From an uncultured Schlesneria sp. (lineage in GTDB: Bacteria; Planctomycetota; Planctomycetia; Planctomycetales; Planctomycetaceae): DNA of 64,000 bases. Positions 41,092-51,030 of this stretch are shown here, piece after piece. How positions within the stretch are numbered: position 1 is the first letter of the stretch; every line of letters begins with the position of its first letter. Below the pieces are notes generated by a model. That model was given only the letters and a program-made list of their open reading frames with translations, did not search any database and was not told the DNA's origin. The DNA lies in NCBI GenBank assembly GCA_903840265.1, contig CAIMFH010000082.1, positions 62,001 through 126,000 of the forward strand. Direction: 5' to 3'. The position numbers and the translations under genes are program-made.

Positions 41092-44000
41092 ATGGGGGCA
41101 ATCACACCGCGAGCTTTCAAAGTGATTGCGAGTGTCGCCGCGCTGGGGATTCTTTCCGCAACGGCCTGGGGTGCCGACCGTATTCGCTTCAATGAGCAAA
41201 TTCGGCCTTTGCTGTCTGATCGTTGCTTTGCCTGTCACGGACCCGATGCCAAGCGACGCGAGGCGGACCTGCGATTGGATGTGCGAGCGGACGCGGTTGG
41301 CGAAGGGGAAGGCCCCGCAGGTATTGTCCCCGGACGGCCCGGCCAGAGTCCGCTGTGGCAGCGCATCACGTCGACCGACGCAGATCTGCAGATGCCGCCC
41401 CCATCTTCGAAGAAACCAAAGTTTTCCGACGACGAATTAAAACTGATTCAAGAGTGGATTGCTCAGGGGGCGGAATATGAAGGTCATTGGGCGTTCCTTC
41501 CATTGGGTCACGTTGTCGGGCCAACGGTTGTACTGCCGACGCGAAATTCGATCGATGCCTTCGTTCGATCCAAATTGGAGCGGCTGGGAGTTCAGCCGTC
41601 GCCACCGACTGACCGTGCGACACTTCTGCGACGCGTGACGTTAGATCTCACCGGCTTGGCACCCTCACCTGAGGATGTGACCTCTTTTCTGGAAGATGAT
41701 CGAGAGGATGCGTACGAGCGAGTCGTGGATCAGCTGTTGGGCTCACCTCACTATGGTGAGCGGTGGGGGCGTCACTGGCTCGATCAAGCTCGGTACGCTG
41801 ATTCCAACGGATATGCCATCGATGCTCCACGAGACATGTGGCCCTACCGCGATTGGGTGATTGACGCAGTAAATCGCGATCTGCCATTCGATCAGTTTAC
41901 GGTTGAACAATTGGCGGGCGATTTGTTGCCAAGTCCAACGAAATCGCAATTGATTGCGACCGGATTTCATCGCAATACCTTGATCAACCAGGAAGGTGGT
42001 AGTGACCGCGAGCAGTTCCGCGTCGAGGCGGCGCTGGATCGAGTGAATACGACTGGCGCGGTCTGGTTGGGGTTAACCGTCGGCTGCGCTCAATGCCACA
42101 CGCACAAGTTTGACCCTATCACCCACCGCGAATACTACGAGCTATTCGCATTCTTCAACTCGGCTCAAGATGCCAACGATCGTGGACCGACCATCGAAGT
42201 TCGGCGCGGTGAAGTCTTCGGCAATCCCGAAGTCCTGCCGGCAGAATCGCGTCCGCTCTCAAAAGACGAGCTAGCCAAGTTGCGCACCGAATGGGAAGAC
42301 GCAAAACGCTCGAAATTGGCCGGAAGTCCCGCCGTCGAAGTTTGGTCGCCGTTGAAGTATCAAGTTCTGGAGACCGAATCGAAGCTCGGCAGACTCGAAC
42401 GCGGTAATGAGAACTCTGTGGTCTATGATCGAAAGGGTTCTGCGAACGAGCGTTTTGTGATCACCGGCGCGACCGAACTGTCTCGCGTGGTGGCCGTTCG
42501 ATTGCGCGTGTTGATGCATGAGACACTGCCGAAACACGGGCCGGGGACCGCTGGCAACGGAAACTTCGTCCTTTCTGAATTCCGGCTGCGAATGGGTGAC
42601 GAGAGCCTGACGATTGCACGGGCTTTTGCCGACCACGAGCAACCCAGCTATCCGATTTCGGCGGCGATCGACGGGGACACATCAACAGGGTGGGCAATTA
42701 ACGTGGGGCCGCAATCAACGGCCAAGATGAATGCCAATCACGAAGCGGTGTTTGTCCTGACTCAACCCGTAGATCTGACTGATCGGCATTTGACTGTTGA
42801 AATGGCGCACGATGTGAATCGCAACTACACGATCGGGCGGTTCGCGATCGATGTGACAGCGACCGTGCCTGACGAACGGCAGGTCGAAGATCCCGTTCTG
42901 GTCGAAGCACTCCAGACACCTCTGGCTCAACGATCGCAACAGCAGCTGGAAACAGTTCGGACGGCGTTCGAGAAGGCTGAACCTTTGGCGAACCCTGCAA
43001 AAAAGGAACCCAACCCGAAGATCGCGCAGTACATGATAATGCGAGATCAGCCGCAACCACGCGAGACGTTCATTTTCACACGTGGCGACTTTACTCGTCC
43101 CGACAAGTCCATCGGTCGACTGTCACCAGGACTGTTGTCGGCTGTCTCGCCGGCTCGGAAAGATGTTCGTAACAGGCTTGATCTGGCTCAGTGGCTGGTT
43201 CATCCAGAGAATCCGTTGACGTCGCGTGTGGCAGTCAATCGGATCTGGATGCGCTACTTTGGCCGCGGACTCGTCGAGACCGAAGAAGATTTTGGGACGC
43301 AGGGAACGCCGCCAACTCACCCCGAGTTGTTGGACTGGCTGAGTCGCGATTTTCAACGCGGACACTGGAGCGTGAAAGGGACGCATCGATCGATCGTGAC
43401 CAGTGAGACGTATCGGCAGTCGTCGTCGGATCGGCCCGACTTGTTGGAGCGAGATCCGCGAAATCTACTGCTGGCTCGACAGCAGCGTTTGCGGTTGGAG
43501 GCGGAAATCACGCGGGATGTCGCGTTAGTTGCCAGCGGTGAATTCGATTCCACTATGGGGGGCCCCAGTGTGTTTCCGCCGCAGCCCGATGGAATGTATG
43601 CGTTCACTCAAGTTCAGAAGCAGTGGCCGACCGAATCGGGCAGCCAGCGCGTCCGCAGGACGCTGTACACGTTCTACTATCGCAGCGCTCCCTACCCGCT
43701 GTTCACAACGTTCGATGCGCCTGATTTTCAAGCCACGTGTACTCGGCGACTTCGATCGAATACGCCTCTGCAGGCACTCACTCTCGCCAATGACGCGGTC
43801 TTCGTTGAACTCGCTCGGGCCCTCGCTGTAAGGCTAGCTTCGGATGTGCCAGGCCCGTTTGCAGCGAAGCTCGACGAACGAATTGATCGAGCTGCGCTAC
43901 TGTGTTTCGCGCGGAAGCCGACCACTGGCGAAGCAAAGGCTCTGCGCGATTTTGTGATCGCGCAAGTTGCCGAATTTGATGATGATCGGACTGCCGCAGA

Positions 44001-44112
44001 CAAGTTGATTTCCCCTGCCCTGCGGGCTCGCCTGCCAGCGTCTGAAGGGGCTGCTTTGGTCTTGTTGGCAAGAGCTCTGCTCAACGCCGACAATTTTATT
44101 ACTCGCGAATAG
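41092..44112 (+). CDS. PSCyt1-PSCyt2-PSD1 cytochrome-like protein
   Basis: About 1006 residues with a signal peptide (about 1-28). PSCyt1: CFACHGPD near 45 and a PPPSSKKPKF segment. DUF1549/PSCyt2: RKVTLDLTGL-type RVTLDLTGLAPSPEDV, SPHYGERWGRHWLDQARYAD and CAQCHTHKFDPI near 332. A middle region resembles a discoidin-type carbohydrate-binding domain (SAAIDGDTSTGWAI). PSD1/DUF1553: NRIWMRYFGRGLVETEEDFG and TRRLRSNTPLQALTLANDAV. It is presumed a periplasmic redox or glycan-related enzyme. TTG at 41056 and ATG at 41065 are alternative starts. DUF1501 follows after 20 bp. Confidence 0.9.
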   Translation: MGAITPRAFKVIASVAALGILSATAWGADRIRFNEQIRPLLSDRCFACHGPDAKRREADLRLDVRADAVGEGEGPAGIVPGRPGQSPLWQRITSTDADLQMPPPSSKKPKFSDDELKLIQEWIAQGAEYEGHWAFLPLGHVVGPTVVLPTRNSIDAFVRSKLERLGVQPSPPTDRATLLRRVTLDLTGLAPSPEDVTSFLEDDREDAYERVVDQLLGSPHYGERWGRHWLDQARYADSNGYAIDAPRDMWPYRDWVIDAVNRDLPFDQFTVEQLAGDLLPSPTKSQLIATGFHRNTLINQEGGSDREQFRVEAALDRVNTTGAVWLGLTVGCAQCHTHKFDPITHREYYELFAFFNSAQDANDRGPTIEVRRGEVFGNPEVLPAESRPLSKDELAKLRTEWEDAKRSKLAGSPAVEVWSPLKYQVLETESKLGRLERGNENSVVYDRKGSANERFVITGATELSRVVAVRLRVLMHETLPKHGPGTAGNGNFVLSEFRLRMGDESLTIARAFADHEQPSYPISAAIDGDTSTGWAINVGPQSTAKMNANHEAVFVLTQPVDLTDRHLTVEMAHDVNRNYTIGRFAIDVTATVPDERQVEDPVLVEALQTPLAQRSQQQLETVRTAFEKAEPLANPAKKEPNPKIAQYMIMRDQPQPRETFIFTRGDFTRPDKSIGRLSPGLLSAVSPARKDVRNRLDLAQWLVHPENPLTSRVAVNRIWMRYFGRGLVETEEDFGTQGTPPTHPELLDWLSRDFQRGHWSVKGTHRSIVTSETYRQSSSDRPDLLERDPRNLLLARQQRLRLEAEITRDVALVASGEFDSTMGGPSVFPPQPDGMYAFTQVQKQWPTESGSQRVRRTLYTFYYRSAPYPLFTTFDAPDFQATCTRRLRSNTPLQALTLANDAVFVELARALAVRLASDVPGPFAAKLDERIDRAALLCFARKPTTGEAKALRDFVIAQVAEFDDDRTAADKLISPALRARLPASEGAALVLLARALLNADNFITRE

Positions 44113-44132
44113 CCGACTCGAATGCGATTGCC

Positions 44133-45572
44133 ATGATCCCTCGTGACCTTCTTCGTGATCAGACTCGACGACACTTCCTCGGTCAGTGTGGCCTGGGGCT
44201 GGGTTCCATTGCGCTGCAGTCGTTGCTGCAGTCCGAAGGTTGTGCGGCACCTCCGCAACTCGACCCCGCCAATGCCATGTTGCCGCGACAGCCTCCGTTC
44301 ATGCCGCGAGTGAAGAGGGTGATCTATCTGTTCATGGCGGGTGGTCCCAGCCAACTTGAGTTGTTCGAAGACAAGCCTAAGCTGCGTGAGTTTTCTGGGC
44401 AAACGCCTCCTCCGAGCATGCTGAGTGGAAAGCGATTCGCATTTCTGAAAGGGAATGAAACGCTGCTGGGCAACACGCGAAAATTTGGTACATACGGCGA
44501 ATGTGGCATGTCGCTCAGCGAATTGCTGCCCCATCATCGGAAGATTGTTGATGAAGTCTGTTGGTTGCGTGGGATGACGACGGATGTTTTTAATCACGGC
44601 CCGGCCAAGCTGTTTATGAATACTGGTTTCCAGGTTCCGGGTCGACCGAGCTTTGGATCTTGGGTCACGTATGGCCTGGGTAGTGAGGCGAGTGATCTGC
44701 CTGGTTTCGTCGTCTTACAAAGCGGCCCGCGTGGTCCGCGTGCCGGTGCGTCGCTGTGGAGTAGCGGATTCTTGCCAACCGCTTTTCAGGGTGTTCCATT
44801 TCGTGGGCAGGGAGATCCAATCCTTCATCTCAAAAGCCCGGCGGGGATCAGCCGCGAACGTGAACGTCAGTTCCATGATGTTGTGACGGCACTGAATAAA
44901 GATCGGTTTCAGGAGACGGGTGATCCTGAGATTCTGACGCGAATCAATGCTTATGAAACGGCATTTCAAATGCAGGCGAGTGCTCCCGAGTTGATGGACC
45001 TTTCTCAGGAGACAGCCGGCACCTTGGCCAGCTATGGTGTTGAATCGTCCAAGCCGTCGTTTGCGAGGAACTGCTTGCTGGCGCGTCGTTTGGTCGAGCG
45101 TGGGGTTCGGTTCGTACAGTTGTATCACACGAATTGGGACAGTCATGGCGGACCGGGGGAGAACCTGAATGGTGACTTCGAAAAGGTCGTGCATGATGTC
45201 GATCAAGCCAGTGCCGCGTTGATCCTGGACTTGAAGCAGCGCGGCCTACTGGAGGACACCTTGGTGATCTGGGGCGGCGAATTTGGACGCACCCCGATGG
45301 GCGAAGTTCGCAGCACGATTGGACGCGATCATCATATCGATGCCTTCACGCTCTGGGTCGCTGGCGGTGGCGTCAAAGCGGGGCACATTCACGGCGCGAC
45401 CGACGAACTCGGTTTCGGTCCCACAGAAGGTAAGGTTCACGTCTATGACCTGCACGCGACTCTGCTACACTTGCTTGGTTTCGACCACGAGAAGCTGACC
45501 TACCGAATCCAGGGGCGGGACTTTCGGTTGACCGATGTTCATGGCAACGTGGTCCCCGAAATTCTGGCATGA
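44133..45572 (+). CDS. DUF1501 family exported protein
   Basis: 479 residues. A leader with RRHFLGQCGLGLGSIALQSL resembles a Tat signal. Family motifs include FMAGGPSQLELFEDKP, GFLPTAFQGVPFRGQGDPI, ARRLVERGVRFVQLYHTNWD, VIWGGEFGRTPMGEV and GRDHHIDAFTLWVAGGGVK. It is a paralogue of the product at 14847-16208 (453 residues) and likewise pairs with a PSD1 gene. Enzymatic activity is unproven; the fold is alkaline-phosphatase-like. Confidence 0.9.
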   Translation: MIPRDLLRDQTRRHFLGQCGLGLGSIALQSLLQSEGCAAPPQLDPANAMLPRQPPFMPRVKRVIYLFMAGGPSQLELFEDKPKLREFSGQTPPPSMLSGKRFAFLKGNETLLGNTRKFGTYGECGMSLSELLPHHRKIVDEVCWLRGMTTDVFNHGPAKLFMNTGFQVPGRPSFGSWVTYGLGSEASDLPGFVVLQSGPRGPRAGASLWSSGFLPTAFQGVPFRGQGDPILHLKSPAGISRERERQFHDVVTALNKDRFQETGDPEILTRINAYETAFQMQASAPELMDLSQETAGTLASYGVESSKPSFARNCLLARRLVERGVRFVQLYHTNWDSHGGPGENLNGDFEKVVHDVDQASAALILDLKQRGLLEDTLVIWGGEFGRTPMGEVRSTIGRDHHIDAFTLWVAGGGVKAGHIHGATDELGFGPTEGKVHVYDLHATLLHLLGFDHEKLTYRIQGRDFRLTDVHGNVVPEILA

Positions 45573-45705
45573 GTTGGTCCATCTTCCGTTCGTGAATCGG
45601 CTGCCGGATTGTTTCGTGGTCATCGTGCCGTCAGAATCTGCTCGCAGATGGTTGCCTGTCTTGTGAGGCAATTGTCGCCAATGAAGCATATTCCGAGGGA
45701 CTGTC

Positions 45706-46968
45706 ATGCGACGATCACGTCCTCTTGTCTGTGAGATCTTTCGAGTCTCGCTCATCGTTTGCGCTCTCGCATGGCCATTGGTGGCGACCGAATGCTTCGC
45801 GCAGAATCTGATCGGCAAGAAGGTGACCGTCATCAAATGGGATGCCGAATTTCGGTCCGAAGACAATAAGGTGATCGGCACATCAGAACTCGGGAAGAAC
45901 TACGAAGTCTATACGGCCAAAGGGAACAAATTGTTCGTGCGCGAGCGCGATGGATACATCCTGCGTGCCGATGTCGTCCTCTATGATATGGCGGTGAACC
46001 ACTTCACCACGATCGTCAAGCGGAAGCATTCGGCGAACGCCTATTACGACCGTGGCGTTGCTTTGGAGGAACGCGAAGAGCTGGACGAGGCCCTGAAAGA
46101 TTACAACGAAGCGATTCGACGGAACGCCAAATTCTCTGAGGTCTACAACGCTCGTGCGAACATCTGGTCTCAGAAGGGAGAACTCGATAAGGCACTCGAT
46201 GATTATGGCAAGTCGCTTCAACTGGATCCGATGAGCAGCCTGGTTCTCTGCAATCGAGGAATGGTGTGGGTGGCGAAGGAGGACTACGATCGCGCCCTGG
46301 TCGATTACAACGAAGCGATTCGCATCGACCCCACCTATGCTGACACGTATCGCGAACGAGCCGAGGTGTGGCAGAAGAAGTCAAAGCTCGACAAAGCGAT
46401 CGCTGACTATGACCAGGCACTGCGGTTGCAGTCAGCAGATCAAGAGTCGAGGTTAAATCGAGCCTTTCTGCGAGGGCTTCAGGGTGACGATGACGACGCG
46501 ATTGCCGACTACAACGAATTGCTGCGACGCGAGCCGAATCATGCTCGCGCACTTCAGCTACGCGGCCTCATTTGGCTCAAAAAGGGCGTCTATGTGACTG
46601 CGGCTGAGGACCTTGAACAGGCCATCGAAGCTGATCCAACCGACTTCAATCTGCCGATACACCTCGCCCTGTTGCGTGCCGCCTGTCCTGATGACAATCT
46701 GCGAAACGGACGCAACGCGATGGAATTGATGACGAAGGCAAAAGAGCTGGGGGATTGGAAGAAGTCTTATTCTTATCTCGCGACCTTGGCAGCGGCTCAT
46801 GCCGAGCTGGGCGAATTTGACAAAGCGATTGAAGTGGAAAACAGTCTGAACGATCGGATCCCTGAAGGGCTTAAAGCGGAGCATGAAACGCGACTGAAGC
46901 TGTATCAGGACCGCAAGCCCTATCGCCTGGTTGCGGAACTCGCAAGCAAAAAGGCTGAGCAGAAGTGA
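45706..46968 (+). CDS. exported tetratricopeptide-repeat protein
   Basis: 420 residues with a signal peptide (about 1-31, ending ECFA). Residues 35-95 look like an SH3-like beta domain (LIGKKVTVIKWDAEFRSEDN). About seven TPR units follow (about 105-340; for example YDRGVALEEREELDEALKDY), ending with a Lys-rich C-terminus. It likely acts as a periplasmic scaffold. Same strand as the PSD1-DUF1501 pair and 133 bp away, so co-transcription is possible but not shown. Confidence 0.8.
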   Translation: MRRSRPLVCEIFRVSLIVCALAWPLVATECFAQNLIGKKVTVIKWDAEFRSEDNKVIGTSELGKNYEVYTAKGNKLFVRERDGYILRADVVLYDMAVNHFTTIVKRKHSANAYYDRGVALEEREELDEALKDYNEAIRRNAKFSEVYNARANIWSQKGELDKALDDYGKSLQLDPMSSLVLCNRGMVWVAKEDYDRALVDYNEAIRIDPTYADTYRERAEVWQKKSKLDKAIADYDQALRLQSADQESRLNRAFLRGLQGDDDDAIADYNELLRREPNHARALQLRGLIWLKKGVYVTAAEDLEQAIEADPTDFNLPIHLALLRAACPDDNLRNGRNAMELMTKAKELGDWKKSYSYLATLAAAHAELGEFDKAIEVENSLNDRIPEGLKAEHETRLKLYQDRKPYRLVAELASKKAEQK

Positions 46969-46990
46969 ATCGGCTTGCGGTCAGTTGCTG

Positions 46991-48724
46991 CTAATGAAAA
47001 GCGACGACCAGACCGATCACTGCGGCGGCTAAGGCAGCCCCTGCAATCAACGCGATTTGAAGGGGCGTGCGAGAACGAACGACGACAGCGGGGCCTTTGG
47101 CGGCGCTGGCACCAGCGCTCTCGAAGCGAAGTCGTAATGAGTTTCCAATGGAAATGACATCACCATCTGCAATCTGACGGCGATTCACCGGCTTTCCATT
47201 CACGCGAGTCCCGTTGCGACTCTTGAAGTCGTTGATCCACCACGAACTGCCGTCGAAGTGTAACTCGCAATGCCTTCCCGAAACGGAAGGCTCCGGGACT
47301 TGCAGGTCAGACTGGTCTGCTCGACCGATGACGATCCGCTCGGCGATCAACGGGATTTCTGGTCCGCCGCCGAGTTGGATCAATACCTTGCCACGATGCG
47401 GAGCGCGGAAGTCAGACGTGAAATCAACGGAGCCATTGACCGAAACCTGCCGGTCAATCAATTGAACTTCAGGCCGTCCGGCTGGGCTCTGTCCTGCGGC
47501 AAGTTCGCGACCCATTCGGGCGGATCGTTCCGCATGCAATCGGTCCGAAGCTTCGGCCACCGAACTGAGTTTCGACAAGCGGGTCGTCGAACTGGCGGCT
47601 CCTGGTCGACTCTTATGCAACTCAGTCAGCTTTTCCAGCGCGCTTTGAGTCCGCTCCGCCAGGATCTCTGGAAGGTCAAATTTGACGGCTTCGCTCTTGG
47701 ACCATTTGGCGAGGGCCTCTGCTGCGTCAGCCGCAGTCTGGAAGCGGTCATCTGGATTTTTGGCCAGCATCTTCGTGACGATATCGGCGATACCTTGCGG
47801 AATCTCGGGAACGAGGTCGCGGACGGAGCGCGGAGTCTGAGTCTGATGCGCCTTCACGACTTCGTGTGGATTCCTTAGCGGAAAGACCGTATCGCCGGTC
47901 AACGCCGAGAACAGCGTACATCCCAAACCATAGACATCGGACCGGGCATCCGCGGTCAAGCTGTCTCGTGCTTGTTCTGGTGCCATGAAGGCGGGGGTTC
48001 CAATGCACTCGTGGCCGAAGATCATGGCCATCGAGAATTCTGCGCCCCCTTCCCCTTCACGCATCATTGCCAGGCCGAAGTCCAACAACTTGACGTGGCC
48101 CCGGTGGTCAATCAGCAGGTTTTGCGGTTTCACATCGCGGTGGACCAATCCACGATCATGAGCATGACTCAACCCAAGTGCCGCCTGTCGTCCTACATCG
48201 CAAGCGAGTGACCATGATAGTCGTCTACGACGCAACAGCAGTTCCAGCAGGCTGGGGCCTTCTACGTAATCCATCACCATGTACATCAGCCCGCCGGCAG
48301 ATCCGGTGGCACGAGTGCGAACGATGTGGGGATGATCGAGCAGCAGTCCTGCGCGGGCTTCCTGTTGGAAGCGGGCGAGCATGCCGCGATCTTCTTTCAA
48401 GCGATCCAGCAGAACCTTCAGGGCGACCGATTCTTTCGAGTGACAGTCTTCGGCCCTGTAGACCCAGCCCATGCCACCCGCACCGAGCAGATCTAAGATG
48501 CGATAGTTGTCAAAGAAGAATCCGCGGGCCCGGCCCTCGAGCAGACGATCCGCCTGGTACTGCGTTAGCGATCCGCGCTCGATCAGTAGCCGAGCGGCAT
48601 CATCATCGGTTTCGACACCACGACGCTGAAATTCGCGGGCAACAACCGTAACTTCTTCCGGAGAAAGCAACCTGCTCTTCGACAGGTGATCCCAGAATGC
48701 TCCGGAAATCAGCGGAGTCCGCAT
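46991..48724 (-). CDS. tail-anchored Ser/Thr protein kinase with FHA domain
   Basis: 577 residues. The kinase domain (about 73-345) has GAGGMGWVYRA, VALKVL, HRDVKPQNLLI, LLDFGLAMM and GTPAFMAPEQA, all catalytic residues present. A linker precedes an FHA domain (about 455-540: VIGRADQSDLQVPEPSVSGR, HCELHF, NGTRVNGKPV), which binds phosphothreonine. The only transmembrane helix is the last 20 residues (LQIALIAGAALAAAVIGLVV), so the protein is tail-anchored with everything else cytoplasmic. This contrasts with PknB-type kinases that have an external sensor. Its stop is 22 bp from the convergent TPR gene. Confidence 0.92.
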   Translation of the reverse strand: MRTPLISGAFWDHLSKSRLLSPEEVTVVAREFQRRGVETDDDAARLLIERGSLTQYQADRLLEGRARGFFFDNYRILDLLGAGGMGWVYRAEDCHSKESVALKVLLDRLKEDRGMLARFQQEARAGLLLDHPHIVRTRATGSAGGLMYMVMDYVEGPSLLELLLRRRRLSWSLACDVGRQAALGLSHAHDRGLVHRDVKPQNLLIDHRGHVKLLDFGLAMMREGEGGAEFSMAMIFGHECIGTPAFMAPEQARDSLTADARSDVYGLGCTLFSALTGDTVFPLRNPHEVVKAHQTQTPRSVRDLVPEIPQGIADIVTKMLAKNPDDRFQTAADAAEALAKWSKSEAVKFDLPEILAERTQSALEKLTELHKSRPGAASSTTRLSKLSSVAEASDRLHAERSARMGRELAAGQSPAGRPEVQLIDRQVSVNGSVDFTSDFRAPHRGKVLIQLGGGPEIPLIAERIVIGRADQSDLQVPEPSVSGRHCELHFDGSSWWINDFKSRNGTRVNGKPVNRRQIADGDVISIGNSLRLRFESAGASAAKGPAVVVRSRTPLQIALIAGAALAAAVIGLVVAFH

Positions 48725-49216
48725 TCAAATTCCAACTTGAAAATGTGCGAGGTGATCGACAGGCCCGTCGCTCTAAATTATGCCCCACTCACTTCTAGAC
48801 GACAAGCTGTATTGTGGTCAAAACACCGAATCCGCCAGCGACTTCGGCAAAATGCACCGCATCGTCAGATCCAAGAAGAACCCAACGGTCAAGCATCATC
48901 ATCGGCCACGTTTCTCGAATCCGCAATCTAAAAAGACGGATTGTCTAATCGGTTGGGCGTGATCTAACTTCTGGTGCTTATTGCCGTATCGAGAGTTGGT
49001 CATCCGCCGATGAAACGATCTTTCTAAGGCTTTTTCCCACTGAGGAAAGTGCGAAGAAGTTCGTCGGCAGGTGAATAATTCGGGATAACGCGTCCAAGGC
49101 AATGACAGACCCGAACGCCTCTTCTCAACAAGGCCCAAGGAGTACGCTTCAAGCATATCGAAGGCAATTGAGGCGCATACACGGGCGAGCCGATTGCTCG
49201 CCCCGCCTGTGAATGC
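48725..49216. other. 492-bp intergenic region with a GC hairpin
   Basis: No gene is supported. At 49183-49203, GGGCGAGC and GCTCGCCC form a perfect 8-bp stem with a CGATT loop, just after the stop of the minus-strand thioredoxin gene; without a T-run it is at best a weak terminator. The kinase promoter should lie near 48725-48850 on the minus strand. Confidence 0.4.
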
Positions 49217-50152
49217 CTATCGCATCGCTGTTCGTTCGATCTTCTCGACCTTCACCGCCTGCTGAAGTCGCGTGAACTTCTGAGGATTGGCCTTGAACTG
49301 CTTGCGGCGCTCTTCCGACTTGAACAGATACAGCTCGTCATCGTAGAAGGCGGCATAGTCGGGAGTTCCTGCAATCGCTCGATCTGTCTCCCACAGGATC
49401 ACGGGATCACAGCCCAACAACTTTGGTGCGAATGTTTCGGGAGATTTTCGGAACTCGATCAGTTCTTCTCGGGATGACATGTAGTAAAGGACGCCCTTGT
49501 AGTCCCAGCCGTAAGTTGCTGAACCTCGATTCCACTTTCGCGACTTCACGATGGCGACGGGGCTGTAACCATCCAGTCCCACGACCGGCTGCGGATCACC
49601 CAACTGAGGCTCGGGCTTGTTGGCAGCTTCCGATGGGGACTCGGCAGGTTCCTGATTGGCTGGGGGAGCGGGGTGAGCCTTCTGAAAGGCTACTTCGCAC
49701 TGACGGACCAGCTTCATGTAGCCAGGTTGATCGAGATATCCCGAATGCAGCACGAGCACACGGCCCGTCAACGGATCAATTGCCATGTCCGTCGGCAGAA
49801 TTTCGAACCCGTATCGCCGTACCAGATGCTGGTTCTTCTCCGAATTCAATTTGACGGCCACGAACCGAGTCGTCAGCACTTCCCTCACGGAAGACGAATT
49901 GAAAACGGTCTGTTCCATTTTCTGGCAGGGCATGCACCAGTCGGCATAGAAGTGCATCATCAGCGGCAACTTCTTTTCTTCGGCCTCACGCAGAGCGGCG
50001 TCGAAATCGGTCCGCCATAAGCTGGTGTCAGCTCCGACGACCAATCGCGGTGCTGCGAAGACCAGAGTCGCCAACCAGACTAGCGACCAGAAGAGACGAG
50101 CCATCCACTCTGAGGGGACCGCACCGAATCGATTGCCAAGTAGTGCTTGCAT
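49217..50152 (-). CDS. exported thioredoxin-like protein with YHS-like C-terminus
   Basis: 311 residues. A hydrophobic signal (about 18-40, ending VVGA) precedes a thioredoxin fold with FYADWCMPCQKME (CxxC at 73-76), cis-Pro region EILPTDMAID and a DUF255-like layout. After a Pro/Glu linker, the C-terminus (about 185-300) has two YHS-type segments (GVLYYMSSREELIEFRKSPE and LYLFKSEERRKQFKANPQKF), a domain often tied to metal handling. It is probably a periplasmic disulfide reductase or isomerase. Substrate unknown. Confidence 0.8.
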   Translation of the reverse strand: MQALLGNRFGAVPSEWMARLFWSLVWLATLVFAAPRLVVGADTSLWRTDFDAALREAEEKKLPLMMHFYADWCMPCQKMEQTVFNSSSVREVLTTRFVAVKLNSEKNQHLVRRYGFEILPTDMAIDPLTGRVLVLHSGYLDQPGYMKLVRQCEVAFQKAHPAPPANQEPAESPSEAANKPEPQLGDPQPVVGLDGYSPVAIVKSRKWNRGSATYGWDYKGVLYYMSSREELIEFRKSPETFAPKLLGCDPVILWETDRAIAGTPDYAAFYDDELYLFKSEERRKQFKANPQKFTRLQQAVKVEKIERTAMR

Positions 50153-50324
50153 CCTCGCCGCTCCCGAATTCCATCTCTGCGCGTGCCGTCCAAGAGTGAG
50201 ATATCGGACTTACGGCGATGGAGGCTGCGATCGGGAATGTGCGGTTTAGCAGAAACGTGGACAGCCTGTTGTGAACCTGTCGGATATGCCAATAGTAGCG
50301 ATCTGCCTATGGATGATTGTTATC

Positions 50325-50984
50325 CTACCAGGGCACAAGTGGCGCATTGGCTTCATCTTGACCGGGTGTCGCGCGAGGCTCCGTCCAGTCCTCGATGGCG
50401 AGAATCTGAAGTGCAATCCCGGCCAGCTTCAGGAAATTGGCGAGCAATCGTCGACCCTGCTGAGTCAGCACTGATTCGGGGTGGAACTGAACACCGAACA
50501 GAGGCCACTTCTGATGCCTCAAGGCCATCGGAATCCCGTCTTCCGTGCGAGCCGTTACAATCAGATCCTTCGGCAAAGTTTCTTCGTCCACGATTAACGA
50601 ATGATATCGGGTCGCTCGGAGGGGATTCGGAAGTTCTGCGAAGAGGCCTGTTCCGTCATGGAAAATGGGTGACGTTCTGCCATGCACGGGCCCTGGCGCG
50701 CGGATGACAGCACCTCCCAGTGCTGCTGCAATTGCCTGATGACCCAGGCAGACACCCAAAATCGGGATGGTCGGCCCGAACTCTCGAATCAGATCACACG
50801 AGACGCCGGCTTCTTTTGGAGTGCAGGGACCGGGTGAAATGACAATTGCCGAGGGCGACAATTGACGTGCCTCCTCGATCGAGATGGCGTCGTTACGAAC
50901 CACCTGCATGTCGCAACCGAGCTCGGTTAGGTAACGAGCCAGGTTATAGGCGAAGCTGTCGTAGTTATCGATCAGAAGCAACAT
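50325..50984 (-). CDS. pabA: aminodeoxychorismate/anthranilate synthase glutamine amidotransferase subunit
   Basis: 219 residues, class I glutamine amidotransferase. MLLLIDNYDSFAYNLARYL opens the domain, GVCLGHQAIA carries the catalytic Cys, and FGVQFHPESVLT the catalytic His and Glu. It releases ammonia from glutamine for the synthase encoded 46 bp upstream, to make 4-amino-4-deoxychorismate. PabA and TrpG cannot be told apart by sequence alone; pairing with a PabB-type partner favours PabA, though it may serve both. Confidence 0.88.
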   Translation of the reverse strand: MLLLIDNYDSFAYNLARYLTELGCDMQVVRNDAISIEEARQLSPSAIVISPGPCTPKEAGVSCDLIREFGPTIPILGVCLGHQAIAAALGGAVIRAPGPVHGRTSPIFHDGTGLFAELPNPLRATRYHSLIVDEETLPKDLIVTARTEDGIPMALRHQKWPLFGVQFHPESVLTQQGRRLLANFLKLAGIALQILAIEDWTEPRATPGQDEANAPLVPW

Positions 50985-51030
50985 GCGAGTGGCCTGACGA
51001 TGAGCAAAAGCTGACCAAGGAGAGGCCTGC

